64,000 bases of DNA from Halanaerobium saccharolyticum (GTDB lineage: Bacteria; Bacillota; Halanaerobiia; Halanaerobiales; Halanaerobiaceae), in contig NZ_SNWX01000001.1 in NCBI RefSeq assembly GCF_004362045.1, positions 62,001-126,000 on the forward strand, written 5' to 3'. A program made the translations under genes and the position numbers. Each line of letters opens with the position of its first letter. Within the stretch, counting starts at the first letter, position 1. Shown here piece after piece: positions 47,134 through 57,366 of this stretch. The notes below the pieces were generated by a model. That model made no database searches and was not told where the DNA came from. It saw only the letters and a program-made list of their open reading frames with translations.

Positions 47134-48939
47134 ATGAAAAAACTTACAATTACAATTGCTTTAATCTTAATCGTAGCATTAGCTATGCCTGCATTTGGTC
47201 AGTCATTCTCTGACGTGCCAAGTGATCACTGGGCATATGATGCAATTAACAAATTAGTTGCTGCTGGTATCGTCGAAGGTTATCCTGATGGCGAATTTAA
47301 AGGTAGCCAGAACATGACTCGTTACGAAATGGCTGTTATGGTTAGCCGCGCTCTAGATCAAATTGCTGATGCAAGAGAAGATCTTGTTGACAAAGTTGAC
47401 GAAATGGGCGAAGGTCTAACTACAGGTCAGGCAGAAGATGTAACTGCTATCGTTAAGTCTTTAATGGAAAAGAACACTGATAAAACACTCAGTGATCAGG
47501 AAGCTAAAGAAGTAGCAGATATCGTTGATGCTTTAACATTCGAATTAGCTGCTGAGCTTAAAGTATTAGGCGCAGATGTTGATGCTGTAGAATCTGACTT
47601 AGCTGAAGTACAGGAAACTGTAGCTAAATTAAAAGCTGATATGCCTCAAGACAACATTGAGTTTGGTGCTACAATCGATACTTTTGCAGAAGTTGCTAAT
47701 TATGGTGACAATCCAGCTGCAGTTATCGAGCTCTGGGCTGATGGAGACGCTTTAGATATTACCGCTCCAACTACAACTGATGAAGAAGATGCAGAAGATT
47801 TCCCAGCAGAAAAGAAATTCTGGCAGGAAATTGGAATTGACGCTACTGGTGAATTAAATGGAGCAAGCTTTAATCTTGCTGTAGATACTACTACTAATGT
47901 ATTTACTGAAGAAGATACTGTTTTTGACAGCAGTGTTTATACTGTTGAAGAAGATGGTTTGAGTTTAGCTGTTGATAGTGCTTTATTAGAAGTTGCTTAT
48001 AATGACTACGGAGTTAAGTTAGGTGACTTAGATGGATATACAGCTTCCTCATACTTTGTTGATGACGAAGATATGGAAGGTATGGAAATGACAGCTTCTT
48101 ACATGGGTAATGACATCACTGCTTTTATTTTGGGTGAAGATTATGATGTTGATACAGATTACTATGGTGTTCATGTAAGTAGAGAAATGGACTTCGGTAC
48201 TGTTACTGGAAAAGTATATCAGGCTAGTTTTGATTTAGAGACTAAAGATGTTACTGATGTAGCTGTAGAAGTAACTGATGTAGCTGTTACTGATATGATT
48301 ACTGTTGGTGGAGAAGTTGTATTTAATGATACTGAAACAGAAAGCGATACCTTATTCAATGTTAATGCTGAAGCAAAAATTAGTGACGCATTAACTGTTG
48401 ATGGTATGTTTGAAACTGTTGGCGAGAACTTTGAGTCAGCAAGTGTATTAGGTGATCTTGAAGAAGCTAATAATTACGATAAGTTTAATGTGGGTGCTTC
48501 ATATGTAGTGAATGAAAACAATACAGTTACTGGTGACTATACATTAGTTCAATCTGATGCAGCTGGTAATAATGAAGATAAGAGCACTGTAGAAGTTGCA
48601 CTTGACAACACTTATGGTAAGTTTACTAATAATGCATCTGTTGCTTATACTATGAATGATGGCTATACAGATGGTCACGATACTACAGTTATCGAATTGG
48701 GTACTGAGTATGCCTGGAATGAAACCACTACTCTTGGTGCTGCTTTAGTTAACAAGAATGAAGAAAAAGCTGCAGGTAATGTAATCAGCTATAACTACCT
48801 AAAGGGTACTATGGATAAAGAGTTAGCTGAAAACATGAGCTGGAATACTGAACTTAAGTATATCACAGGTGAAGTTGGAACAGCTAATACTGAGGGAACA
48901 GGTAATGCACTTACTACTTCCTTATCTGTAAGCTTCTAA
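47134..48939 (+). CDS. SLH-domain outer-membrane porin (OmpM type)
   Basis: 601 residues. Signal peptide about 1-22, then one SLH domain ([21 protein letters not shown] start, about 24-85), a coiled-coil spacer (about 90-172) and a C-terminal beta barrel (from about 176) ending SLSVSF. OmpM proteins are the main porins and wall tethers of diderm Firmicutes: the SLH domain grips the peptidoglycan and holds the outer membrane down. Codon choice is biased and regular, as in a highly expressed gene. GGGGG ribosome site, strong promoter, long leader and a strong terminator support abundant expression. Confidence 0.9.
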   Translation: MKKLTITIALILIVALAMPAFGQSFSDVPSDHWAYDAINKLVAAGIVEGYPDGEFKGSQNMTRYEMAVMVSRALDQIADAREDLVDKVDEMGEGLTTGQAEDVTAIVKSLMEKNTDKTLSDQEAKEVADIVDALTFELAAELKVLGADVDAVESDLAEVQETVAKLKADMPQDNIEFGATIDTFAEVANYGDNPAAVIELWADGDALDITAPTTTDEEDAEDFPAEKKFWQEIGIDATGELNGASFNLAVDTTTNVFTEEDTVFDSSVYTVEEDGLSLAVDSALLEVAYNDYGVKLGDLDGYTASSYFVDDEDMEGMEMTASYMGNDITAFILGEDYDVDTDYYGVHVSREMDFGTVTGKVYQASFDLETKDVTDVAVEVTDVAVTDMITVGGEVVFNDTETESDTLFNVNAEAKISDALTVDGMFETVGENFESASVLGDLEEANNYDKFNVGASYVVNENNTVTGDYTLVQSDAAGNNEDKSTVEVALDNTYGKFTNNASVAYTMNDGYTDGHDTTVIELGTEYAWNETTTLGAALVNKNEEKAAGNVISYNYLKGTMDKELAENMSWNTELKYITGEVGTANTEGTGNALTTSLSVSF

Positions 48940-48969
48940 ATATGGCTTATAGCTAAAAGATACAAAAAC

Positions 48970-48998
48970 AACCCGGGGGATTTATTCCCTCGGGTTTT
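48970..48998 (+). terminator. Terminator after the SLH porin gene
   Basis: An 11-bp stem (48970-48980 with 48986-48996, one G-U pair), 5-nt loop and a T tail. Confidence 0.88.
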
Positions 48999-49046
48999 CT
49001 ATATTTATAGGAAAAAAATAACAAAATATTAGGAGGAAATATAAAA

Positions 49047-49730
49047 ATGAAGAATAAAATTATGGTGTTAATGATAGCTTTGATGTTGGTAGGACTTATG
49101 GCAGGTAATGCAGCAGCTGCTGAGTGGAAAGCAGTTGGTGGTATGGCAATTACTAATGTAACATTAGACAAATGGAATTCTACCATTGATGATTTGAATA
49201 CACTAGTTGCGAGTGATTTTAAAGGTGCAATAGCAACAAGTAATATTGAAAAAATGGAAAATATTGATAGGGTTCCTATGATTTATGTGGGGGCTAAAAA
49301 AAGATTAAACAATAAATGGACTACAACTGTACAATATGAACGTATCTTTGGTGCAGTAGAAACAAACTTTGATTCTGCAGTGGGAAGTGGGTCTGCAGAG
49401 ATAGATGTAGCTTTAAATGGAATTGGTATTCTTGCTGATTACAGTTTAAATCAAAGATGGTCTTTAGGTGGAGGAATAGCGTTTTATAAAGGTACTAAAG
49501 ATAAAGATTTTGAAGGGCAGGCTTTTGCTGCTTCTGGCTTAGTAGATAAAGAAGTTGATTTAGATGCAGTTAGTTATCGTCTGGGGGTTGGTTATGAAAG
49601 ATCTTTTGCTGATAACTGGGATTTTAATGCTGGTTTAGATTACTTATATCTTGAGATGGATGATGATGAAGAAGGCAACGTATACAGTAATGGATTTTCC
49701 TATACTGCAGGTTTAACATATAGCTTCTAA
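49047..49730 (+). CDS. Small outer-membrane beta-barrel protein
   Basis: 227 residues. A signal peptide (about 1-25, ending AAAA) is followed by alternating strands typical of an 8-strand barrel (OmpW/OmpX-like pattern: WTTTVQYERIFGA, WSLGGGIAFYKG, YRLGVGYERSF) with the terminal GLTYSF ending in Phe, the signal read by BamA. No named family is recognised. AGGAGG ribosome site, own terminator. Confidence 0.78.
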   Translation: MKNKIMVLMIALMLVGLMAGNAAAAEWKAVGGMAITNVTLDKWNSTIDDLNTLVASDFKGAIATSNIEKMENIDRVPMIYVGAKKRLNNKWTTTVQYERIFGAVETNFDSAVGSGSAEIDVALNGIGILADYSLNQRWSLGGGIAFYKGTKDKDFEGQAFAASGLVDKEVDLDAVSYRLGVGYERSFADNWDFNAGLDYLYLEMDDDEEGNVYSNGFSYTAGLTYSF

Positions 49731-49750
49731 AATTAAATCTATTGAAAAAG

Positions 49751-49781
49751 AAACCCCATTCGAAATTAGAATGGGGTTTTT
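49751..49781. terminator. Bidirectional terminator between convergent genes
   Basis: An 11-bp stem (49751-49761 with 49769-49779), flanked by A-rich and T-rich tracts on both sides, so it can serve both the barrel gene and the opposite-strand chemoreceptor gene. Confidence 0.85.
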
Positions 49782-49823
49782 AAAAATAAATACTATTTAA
49801 TTTTTAGCGAACAATAAATTTTT

Positions 49824-51539
49824 TTAGTTATTTTTCAGCTTAAACTGCTTAACCAGGTCAGAAAGTGTACTTGCTGTCTGAACAAGATCTTCTGAGGCCT
49901 GAGCAATAATCTTGGTTGATTTAGACTGTTCTTCACTGGCAGCAGCTACTCCTTCTGCATTGTGGGCAGCTTCTTCGCTTACAACTGCTATTTCTCTAAC
50001 TGCAGACTTGGCAACTTCACTATTTTCATTCATCCGCTGACTCTGTCTTTCAATTTTGTGGATTAACTGATCAAGGTTTTCTGCCGCACTGATTATTTCT
50101 GTAAAAGCAGCAGAGGTTGTATTAATTTCTGTCACACTCTCTTTAACCTTGTTTTCGTTTTCATTCATTTTAGTTACAGTGTTTTTTACATCTTTTTGAA
50201 TGGAGACAATTAAATTGGAGATATCTCCAGTAGCTGCAGCGGATTGCTCTGCCAGTTCTCTGATCTCATCGGCTACTACAGAAAATCCTCTTCCTGCTTC
50301 ACCGGCTCTGGCTGCTTCGATGGCAGCATTTAAGGCCAGTAAATTTGTCTGGGCTGCAATGTTATTAATTAAATCAACAATCTCTCCAATTTTTTCGGAG
50401 GATTGGCCCAGGGAATCAATTACCTGTGAGGTTAAGCGGGTGTTTTCACTGACTTGCTTAAAACTCTGTTCAGAATTTTTAAGGGACTGATTACCTTCTT
50501 TAATGTTTTTCATCACATTTTTTGACTGTCCGGCCATCGACTCAGTATTATTGGAGACTTTAGTAATATCTTCCGCCAGAGTATCAATGATCGAAGATAC
50601 TTCTTCTACCTGGGCGGATTGTTCTTCAGCCCCGGAAGCTATCTGCTGCACAGAATTTCCAATTTCATCGGCTGAGGCGGACAATTCCTCTCCTGTAGCA
50701 GTTAAATCCTGACTGGAACTGCTCAGCTCATCTACTGTATTATCAATCCCCAACATTACACTTTGTAAACTTTCTATCATTTTCTTAAATGAGCCTGCCA
50801 GTTTTCCGATTTCATCTTCCTTATTTAAATACTTATCTTTAATTTTTACTGCTAAATTTCCAGCTGCTATTTCTTCTGCATATGAACTTAAGTCTTTTAG
50901 GGGTTCTGTCATTTTAAGCACAAAAACAAAGATTAAAATGGAGATAATTAATCCAGAAATAAGAGCAAAGAGAGCTGTATTAACTGTAACTCCATTTACC
51001 ATCTGGTTAACAAAGGCCATTGAGGTCCCAACAGACCAGATACCAATGATTTCGTTCTGAGCATTCCGAATTGGCTGGTAGGCTGTTTGAAAGAGTTTCC
51101 CTACAACGTTTGCTTCACCATGAAATTCTTTTCCCTGCCTGAGTACTACTTCTTTAACTTCCTCAGAAACCTGAGTCCCAACTGCTCGACTGCCGTCTAC
51201 CATTACATTGGTTGCAACTCTGGTATCTCCGGCGAAAATAGTGACGATGTTTCCCTGAGTTAATTCTCCAATCCGATCAACTATTTCAAAGTTGCCATTT
51301 ATTAAGGTTTCACCTTTATATAATTGATCTCCTCTTAATTCCCATTCTCCTGGATACTCGAGATCGATAATCTCATAACCAGTAGCTAAATCTGCATTTG
51401 CTTTAATTGTGGCTGCATTTTTTGCCTCTTCAGTTGAAACATCTCTGATGCGGTAAATAATGCCTCCTGTCATTAGTATAATCCCTGCAACAACTATCAA
51501 TAATATTTTGTACTTGATTGATAAATTCTTGATTTTCAT
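49824..51539 (-). CDS. Methyl-accepting chemotaxis protein with single Cache domain
   Basis: 571 residues. TM1 (about 11-29), an extracytoplasmic single Cache-type sensor (about 35-185, with [17 protein letters not shown] and [10 protein letters not shown]), TM2 (about 188-211), HAMP (about 212-265) and a methyl-accepting signalling domain with the hairpin tip [20 protein letters not shown]. It senses a small solute and steers CheA. A sigma-28-like promoter lies upstream, which fits a motility regulon. ATG has GGGAGG ahead. Confidence 0.95.
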   Translation of the reverse strand: MKIKNLSIKYKILLIVVAGIILMTGGIIYRIRDVSTEEAKNAATIKANADLATGYEIIDLEYPGEWELRGDQLYKGETLINGNFEIVDRIGELTQGNIVTIFAGDTRVATNVMVDGSRAVGTQVSEEVKEVVLRQGKEFHGEANVVGKLFQTAYQPIRNAQNEIIGIWSVGTSMAFVNQMVNGVTVNTALFALISGLIISILIFVFVLKMTEPLKDLSSYAEEIAAGNLAVKIKDKYLNKEDEIGKLAGSFKKMIESLQSVMLGIDNTVDELSSSSQDLTATGEELSASADEIGNSVQQIASGAEEQSAQVEEVSSIIDTLAEDITKVSNNTESMAGQSKNVMKNIKEGNQSLKNSEQSFKQVSENTRLTSQVIDSLGQSSEKIGEIVDLINNIAAQTNLLALNAAIEAARAGEAGRGFSVVADEIRELAEQSAAATGDISNLIVSIQKDVKNTVTKMNENENKVKESVTEINTTSAAFTEIISAAENLDQLIHKIERQSQRMNENSEVAKSAVREIAVVSEEAAHNAEGVAAASEEQSKSTKIIAQASEDLVQTASTLSDLVKQFKLKNN

Positions 51540-51584
51540 TTAATTCCTCCCATTATAGAATTTAGTGTAGTGGTCTTAACTACA

Positions 51585-51611
51585 TTATCGACAAAATTCG
51601 ATAAAAAGTAA
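51585..51611 (-). promoter_or_regulatory. Sigma-28-type promoter for the chemoreceptor
   Basis: On the minus strand: GTCGATAA (-10, 7 of 8 to the consensus GCCGATAA) and TTACTTTT (-35, 5 of 8) with the standard 11-bp spacer, about 46 bp upstream of the start codon. The rest of the 51540-51779 gap shows nothing clear. Confidence 0.5.
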
Positions 51612-51779
51612 ATTCTAAATCGGGGCAATTTTGTCTCATAGTAATTGTTATCATTTAATATCTCTATTATACTCGCTTTCTTTACTGTTTAAACAGGGAT
51701 TGTAGCTTTAAAATAAGTTATTTTATTCTCAAATAGAAAACAGAATTAATATAAGTTTTTAATGTTTAACAAAGTATTT

Positions 51780-52472
51780 TTATAATAAAATTCTGTTGAT
51801 TACTTCCGGATAACCACTAACCATCAGCAGTCCAAAAATAATCAGCAGGGTACCAGTTATTTTATTTACCAGAGGTAGATATTTATTAAAAGCTTTTAAC
51901 CTTGGAAGCAGATAGTCCATAAATAAAGCTGTGATAAAAAATGGAAGAGCCAGCCCAACTGCATAAATAAAAAGCAGCAGTCCCCCCTGAAAAATATTTT
52001 CCCTGGTGCTGGCGGTAATTAAAATTGAACTTAAAATTGGTCCAATACAGGGTGTCCAGCCCACTGCCAGAATTACTCCCATGCTAAAGGCTCTTAAATT
52101 TCCGGTCAGAGAATTGGGAAGCTCAAATTTCTTTTCTCGATAAAAATAATTAATTTCCAGGATTCCAGTTAAATGAAGACCAAAAATAATAATTACTGTG
52201 CCTCCAATCTGCATCAGTAAACGCTGGTTTCTAATTAAAAATTTGCCCAGAAAAGTAGCGGAAAGTCCCAGAAGAACAAAAATTACTGTAAAACCGGCAA
52301 TAAAGCTCAGAGCAGTAATAATTATAGAAAGCTCATTTTTCTTTTCCTTTGCTTTAGCATAATCACCAACAAGATAGGAGAGGTAAGTTGGGATCAGCGG
52401 TAAAATACAGGGTGAAAAGAAAGATAATAGTCCTGCCGAAAGTGCTGCTATAAAGCTGAGATCTGCTGTCAT
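51780..52472 (-). CDS. CcdA-type thiol:disulfide transport protein
   Basis: 230 residues, six membrane helices. The two redox Cys are in FFSPCILPLIPTYLS and GWTPCIGPILSSIL, the halves of the internal repeat. CcdA/DsbD proteins pass electrons from cytoplasmic thioredoxin to extracytoplasmic thiols. No cytochrome c genes are near, so it more likely keeps envelope thiols reduced. ATG with GAGGTGG ahead. Confidence 0.92.
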   Translation of the reverse strand: MTADLSFIAALSAGLLSFFSPCILPLIPTYLSYLVGDYAKAKEKKNELSIIITALSFIAGFTVIFVLLGLSATFLGKFLIRNQRLLMQIGGTVIIIFGLHLTGILEINYFYREKKFELPNSLTGNLRAFSMGVILAVGWTPCIGPILSSILITASTRENIFQGGLLLFIYAVGLALPFFITALFMDYLLPRLKAFNKYLPLVNKITGTLLIIFGLLMVSGYPEVINRILL

Positions 52473-52634
52473 TTGACCACCTCATTTTTGTTTTTGTTGA
52501 TTAAATTATATAACACTATATCCAGATAGACAAATATAATATTTTGTAAAATAAAAGCGGGCACCATCTGGATTATTTGGCTTATATCTGTTATACTTAT
52601 ACTGTGTAACAAAAAAGAAAGGAGGCAGGGCAAG

Positions 52635-53621
52635 ATGAAAAAAATATTTCTATTTTCTTTAATAATAATTATCTTATTTAGCTTTAGTGCTGCAGCTCAG
52701 GAAGCCGAGATTGCAGATCTCGAAAATGAAAACTTAGAAAATCTGGACCTGTCTCATGAAAAATCTTTTTCCGATTCAGCGAGGAAAGAACTGCTGGGGA
52801 TTGCTTCTCAGTTCGAAAGTCCGACTGATATAGAAAATATTGAAATAGATAACAGCAGTTTTAATTTAACCGGAAATGGAACTCAGTCCAATCCAGGTTT
52901 ACAGCTTTTATCTGATTTGAATTTTAATACAGCTTATAATGAAGAAATTATTGATGACAAAATAGTAAGTGAAACTCAGCTGCAGTTGGAATATGCAATT
53001 AACTCCCGTGCTTTAATTAGAGCCGGTTACAGTCTGGCCAATCGAGAATGGTGGGAGGTTCAGCGACCTCAAACTGAAGCGGAGGAGACTCTTCCGGAGC
53101 CGGAGTTAAGTATAAATAGTGCTCAGACACCAGAGATCACTAATAATTCAGAACGAGTATTTAAAGAGGAAAATGAGGTCAGCCGCAGCCTTGGATTGGC
53201 CTATCAGACCAGTGATCGTTTTACGGTGTCTGCTGACTTTATAGAAAATAATGATCTAAATAGTTTTAATAATGACCTTGATTTAAATGCGGACTCTACA
53301 GTTTTTGGTCTGCAGTATAAGGATCCACTGGGGACAATTAGAGCCAGTTATCAGGTTGATTTAAATGATGAGCTGACCCAGAGAATAACCGGAGTTGAGC
53401 TTGCTTTTGATAATCTGGCAACTTTCAGTGCTTCCTATAAACTATTGGATCCGTCGGATCTGGAGTCAAAACTAAAAGCACAGACTGCCTGGGATTTAGG
53501 ACTGGGAGTTAATATAAATGAGAACTATGGTTTGAATCTTGGATATGAACTGATCCAGAATAAAGGTGAGGAAGAGGTTAGCGAAAGAAATATTAGCGCT
53601 TCTTTCGAAATAAATTTCTAA
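52635..53621 (+). CDS. Predicted outer-membrane beta-barrel protein, family unknown
   Basis: 328 residues. Signal peptide about 1-21 (ends SAAAQ), an acidic N-terminal third, then regular beta strands of the type ALIRAGYSLANREWW and LGLAYQTSDRFTVSAD, ending ISASFEINF with a terminal Phe. The strand pattern and last residue suggest a barrel of 10-14 strands. I recognise no named family. It begins a group of envelope genes with the exported protein that follows (16 bp apart). Confidence 0.68.
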   Translation: MKKIFLFSLIIIILFSFSAAAQEAEIADLENENLENLDLSHEKSFSDSARKELLGIASQFESPTDIENIEIDNSSFNLTGNGTQSNPGLQLLSDLNFNTAYNEEIIDDKIVSETQLQLEYAINSRALIRAGYSLANREWWEVQRPQTEAEETLPEPELSINSAQTPEITNNSERVFKEENEVSRSLGLAYQTSDRFTVSADFIENNDLNSFNNDLDLNADSTVFGLQYKDPLGTIRASYQVDLNDELTQRITGVELAFDNLATFSASYKLLDPSDLESKLKAQTAWDLGLGVNINENYGLNLGYELIQNKGEEEVSERNISASFEINF

Positions 53622-53637
53622 GGATGGTGTAGTTAAT

Positions 53638-54570
53638 TTGTCATTAAAAATAAGAAACATTACAGTCTTGGTTATAGTATTTTCAATAATTTTAACACCG
53701 TTAATGCCCTTTTATCAGCTGCAGGCTGCCGGGATTATTCCCCTGGATGGACTGGCAGAAGCTGAAAAGCTTCTCTATGGCTCAGTCTCCAATGAACCTA
53801 TCCTGGATCGGGTTGCTGCTGTGGAACAGAGTCTTTACCAGGCTAAACAGTCGGGTTCAATTGTTCAGAGAACAGAGAAAATAATTGCTGATCTTTTTGA
53901 AACAACTGAAAAATCTCCTTCTTTAGTTTTTCTTTTTAATACAGTCGAATGGGCTGTGAGTGGAGAAATTGGCAGTTCAAATCTGCTGCAGAGAATTAGC
54001 AACCTGGAGAAGATGGTCAGTGGGGAAGTAAATAAAGGTCCACTTAAAGAGCGGATCAAAAAAATTCACCAGTTAACAATTAGTGGTAAAGAGATGCCGG
54101 TTAAGCTGGTAGAAAGCAGGACTGATCAGCTAATTCGGATTGAATTACAGCAGGAAATTAATTCTGATACTGCCAGCAGAGGCGAAAAAATTTCTTATCA
54201 GGTAGTACAGGATGTAAAAATTGACAATGTTTTAATTATCCCTGCTGGAACTACTGGCGAACTTGAGGTTACGGAAATTAAGGAAGCCGGGAAAATGGGT
54301 CAGGATGGCGATATAAAAATTGGTTTTCCTGAATTGACAACGATTGATGGAACTTCGCTGGGAGTTGCCATTGAACAGGAGGCTCAGGAAGAAAATGAGT
54401 CACAGAAACTGGCTATTGGAGCCAGTGTTCTGGGAACTGCATTATTAGGTTTACCTGGAGTTGTTGTTGGCTATTTTGTTGAAGGTGAAGAAGAAACAAT
54501 TCCTGCAGGTTCAGAACTGTATATTCAGGTTACTGAACGAAAAAAAGTCAGGGGTTTAGTTTTAGAATAA
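53638..54570 (+). CDS. Exported protein with tandem helical repeats and a C-terminal beta domain
   Basis: 310 residues. Signal or anchor (about 8-30). Residues 35-150 hold three or four degenerate repeats of about 35 residues around a core like LEKMVSGEVNKGPLKERI (EKLLYGSVSNEPILDRV, VEWAVSGEIGSSNLLQRI). The C-terminus is a beta-rich domain with a Gly-rich hydrophobic stretch (GASVLGTALLGLPGVVVG). The repeats resemble those found in other Firmicute surface proteins. Function unknown. TTG start with AAGGATGGTG. Confidence 0.65.
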   Translation: MSLKIRNITVLVIVFSIILTPLMPFYQLQAAGIIPLDGLAEAEKLLYGSVSNEPILDRVAAVEQSLYQAKQSGSIVQRTEKIIADLFETTEKSPSLVFLFNTVEWAVSGEIGSSNLLQRISNLEKMVSGEVNKGPLKERIKKIHQLTISGKEMPVKLVESRTDQLIRIELQQEINSDTASRGEKISYQVVQDVKIDNVLIIPAGTTGELEVTEIKEAGKMGQDGDIKIGFPELTTIDGTSLGVAIEQEAQEENESQKLAIGASVLGTALLGLPGVVVGYFVEGEEETIPAGSELYIQVTERKKVRGLVLE

Positions 54571-54579
54571 ATTAGATCT

Positions 54580-54603
54580 AACCTGCCAGAAGGCGGGTTT
54601 TTT
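54580..54603 (+). terminator. Intrinsic terminator
   Basis: An 8-bp stem (54580-54587 with 54592-54599, one G-U), AGAA loop, six-T tail. Confidence 0.85.
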
Positions 54604-54655
54604 CGTATTTCAATAAATTATACTGGCAGAGATAAACTTTGAAGGAGTTAGTATT

Positions 54656-56428
54656 TTGCAGACTATCAAGAACAGCTTATTTCAGCTAAATAAATATGCA
54701 GTATTTATTCTGCTCTCTTTCTGCCTTCTTTTTGTTTTTAGTTTTAATGTAAAAGCAGCAGAATATACAGTTCGGGGAGAAGAAATAACCTTTATGCAGC
54801 AGTCCGGCCTGGTGATTTTTGAGGGTTCTCCTGTTTTTAAGACTGCTGATTTCACTCTGAGAGCTGATAAATTTGAGCTTGATACTCAAAAAAATGAGCT
54901 GAAGGCTTTTAATAAAGTAGTGATCGAGTCAGAAAAAGATGACCTGCGGGGAGAAAGACTGGTTTATAATTATGAGACAGAAACGGGAACTCTTTATGGG
55001 GCAGAGGGTAGTGTCGGGGAAATTAATTTTTCTGCTGCCAGACTTAATATTTTGTCAACCTCTCCCGCTGCAGGAACTATGCAGTCAGCGGTTATTACTC
55101 CCTGTATTCGCAGAGAGCCGCATTATCATCTTGAGGCAAAAGAAGTTCGAATCAATCCCGATAATACAATAACCTTTCACCATATTGTTCCTCATATAGC
55201 GGGGATTCCTGTTTTTTATCTTCCCTATTATTCAGTCACCTATGACCCAGATGGGGAAGATGGCGAAAAACTCCAGGATGCTTTTCCTGTCCCCCAGTTT
55301 GGCTATGATGAGCGGGGAATGACAGTTGAGTTTTCCTATCCCTATCAGATTGGCAGCAAAAACAGCGGCAAAATTTATTACTGGAAAGCAGGTTCCGGGG
55401 TAGAACGGGATGAAACCCGGGAATTTGTTAATAATCACCAAATTACTGCTGATTTGAGCTTCAAAAATCGTTATTATTACCTTTATGATTATGATTTTGA
55501 GGATGAGGAGTTAGATGATGAGGAGGAAGAGTTTAGTACTTCTCTGCTTTATACTCCCGGTAATTTGAGTCTGGAAACAGGACTGCTCAGGGATCTTTTG
55601 CCTGAGGAAGCTGTGGATAGATATTTTGTAGATGCAGATTACCGTTTTGATAATGGTTTAAAGACGGGAGTCCGGAAGGAATATGATCCTGAACTGAGGG
55701 ATATTGTTAAAACAGTTTATACAGCTGGTTATACTTTTGAGACTGGAGTTAGAGCTTCTTTAAGACAGGAATATGATAGGGAAGAATTAATCAAAGAAAA
55801 ATATAATTTAAGCCACAGTCAGACAGCGGTCAACTGGAATCTTAAATATGTAGATGGAGAAGATTACAATTACTATCCCTATCTTGATCTTTCTTTTCCG
55901 GCAGTTTATTCTTTTAAGGCCTCAGTTGGAACCGGTCGGGTAGAAAATGGTGGAGTAGAATTAAATAAACATAGATTCAATTTAAACTATAATAACAGCT
56001 GGCAGCTGCCGGCAGGATTTTCCTATCATTTGAGCTATAATTATCGTCTGGATCACTACCGCAGCGGCTATGATCAGAACTATCACTTCTCTGTTTTAAA
56101 TACTGGATTTCGCTATCACAGGAATTTAAGTGATAAATTACTGCTGCAGTCCGGTCTTTTTTATAAAAAGGACACTGTTCGCGGTCAGTCACCATTACCC
56201 GATGATCGAGAAGAGGAAGAGCGGCTGCTCAATCCATCTCTCTCACTTTCTATTGCTGGGGATTATCCACAGTCGGTCTGGTCCATTGAAAGTGATGGCA
56301 GTTATGATTTAGAAAACGAAGAATGGGATGAGATTAATCTACGCCTGCGCAAAAAAGAGGACTGTTTTGATTTTTTTATAGGCTATGAGTTTGTAGATCA
56401 GAGTATCAATTTTGGTTTTTCAATTTAA
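54656..56428 (+). CDS. lptD: LptD-like LPS-assembly outer-membrane protein
   Basis: 590 residues. Signal peptide (about 10-34, ending VKA), an N-terminal OstA jellyroll (FEGSPVFKTADFTLRADKF, GERLVYNYETETGTLYGAEG), a central part with ITPCIRREPHYHLEAKEV and IAGIPVFYLPYYSVTYDP (LptD signature), and a C-terminal barrel. At 590 residues it is shorter than E. coli LptD (784). Only one Cys in the mature part is clear (TPCIRR), so the disulfide pairs of E. coli cannot form. It lies 11 kb from lptABC, with no LptE visible. Confidence 0.9.
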   Translation: MQTIKNSLFQLNKYAVFILLSFCLLFVFSFNVKAAEYTVRGEEITFMQQSGLVIFEGSPVFKTADFTLRADKFELDTQKNELKAFNKVVIESEKDDLRGERLVYNYETETGTLYGAEGSVGEINFSAARLNILSTSPAAGTMQSAVITPCIRREPHYHLEAKEVRINPDNTITFHHIVPHIAGIPVFYLPYYSVTYDPDGEDGEKLQDAFPVPQFGYDERGMTVEFSYPYQIGSKNSGKIYYWKAGSGVERDETREFVNNHQITADLSFKNRYYYLYDYDFEDEELDDEEEEFSTSLLYTPGNLSLETGLLRDLLPEEAVDRYFVDADYRFDNGLKTGVRKEYDPELRDIVKTVYTAGYTFETGVRASLRQEYDREELIKEKYNLSHSQTAVNWNLKYVDGEDYNYYPYLDLSFPAVYSFKASVGTGRVENGGVELNKHRFNLNYNNSWQLPAGFSYHLSYNYRLDHYRSGYDQNYHFSVLNTGFRYHRNLSDKLLLQSGLFYKKDTVRGQSPLPDDREEEERLLNPSLSLSIAGDYPQSVWSIESDGSYDLENEEWDEINLRLRKKEDCFDFFIGYEFVDQSINFGFSI

Positions 56429-56542
56429 ACTGACTGTATTAATTCTGCTCAGGCAAAGGTTAATAGGATTGGATGAATTTTCATAAAATCGCAGAACTTT
56501 TTCCTTTTGTCATGATAAGATAAAAGAAAAAGGATGATTTTT

Positions 56543-57256
56543 GTGAAAAAGAGTACATCATTTATTTTAACTGTCTCTATTAATTTGACTCTGATCTATT
56601 TGATTATCCTCTTAATTATCTTCAGTCTTTTTTCGACTCCAGCTGCAGCTAAAAACTACCAGCCGGAAATCAGCGGCAGTTTTGAAAGCGGAGATAAGCT
56701 GTATACTGACCCCGGGATTTTGGAAGGCGATGAGGATCAAGTAGTGGACTATTACCGCTATGATAAGCAGTGGCTGCGCTATAGACAGCAGCTTGCGGTG
56801 GGCGAATATTATTATCTTAAAGTTCAGCGGCAGCAGAGGATTTATGAGCAGAGTGAAACCTATGACAATTTAAATTTAGAAACAGAAGCCAATTATACCT
56901 TTTATCTGAATGATAAACTGCGCAGCAGGTTTAAGCTGCTGCTGCGGGATAAGGACTATCTGGAAGCAGAAAGCAAGGATTATCAGCTGGCCAGACTGCA
57001 GTATACCTTACAGTATGAGTTAAACGAAAAACATGATTATGAGCTTATACTCCAGCGGCAGTGGACTGAATATGAGATTACACCCGAAGATGATTACCGT
57101 TTAAATCGCATTTCATTAAAATGGGGCTGGGATTTAAGTGAGAGACTTGACCTGGATACTAAAATCCAGTTTGACCAGCAGCTTAACGATCAGAACTCTG
57201 GCAGAACAGATAAGAGCGGCCGTAAAATTTCATTTAAATTTAGATATAAACTCTAA
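56543..57256 (+). CDS. Predicted exported beta-rich (barrel-like) protein
   Basis: 237 residues from GTG 56543 (AAAGGATGAT ahead; ATG 56534 overlaps it). Signal segment about 8-37, ending TPAAA. The mature part alternates strands rich in Tyr, Arg and Gln (YYYLKVQRQQRIYE, YTLQYELNEKHDYELIL) and ends ISFKFRYKL. A periplasmic or outer-membrane beta protein is likely; no family recognised. Co-directional with lptD, 114 bp downstream. Confidence 0.6.
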   Translation: MKKSTSFILTVSINLTLIYLIILLIIFSLFSTPAAAKNYQPEISGSFESGDKLYTDPGILEGDEDQVVDYYRYDKQWLRYRQQLAVGEYYYLKVQRQQRIYEQSETYDNLNLETEANYTFYLNDKLRSRFKLLLRDKDYLEAESKDYQLARLQYTLQYELNEKHDYELILQRQWTEYEITPEDDYRLNRISLKWGWDLSERLDLDTKIQFDQQLNDQNSGRTDKSGRKISFKFRYKL

Positions 57257-57278
57257 TTTTTCTTAATTCTTTAAAAAC

Positions 57279-57307
57279 TTTATAATAAAAATTATTTGTG
57301 ATATAAT
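57279..57307 (+). promoter_or_regulatory. Promoter of the phosphoglucomutase gene
   Basis: TTTATA (57279-57284), a 17-bp spacer and a perfect TATAAT (57302-57307), ahead of the gene starting at 57367. Confidence 0.48.
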
Positions 57308-57366
57308 ATTTTCAATGAGTATAACAAATAATTTAGATCGTTTATCAACAAAGGAGTTGATCAATT

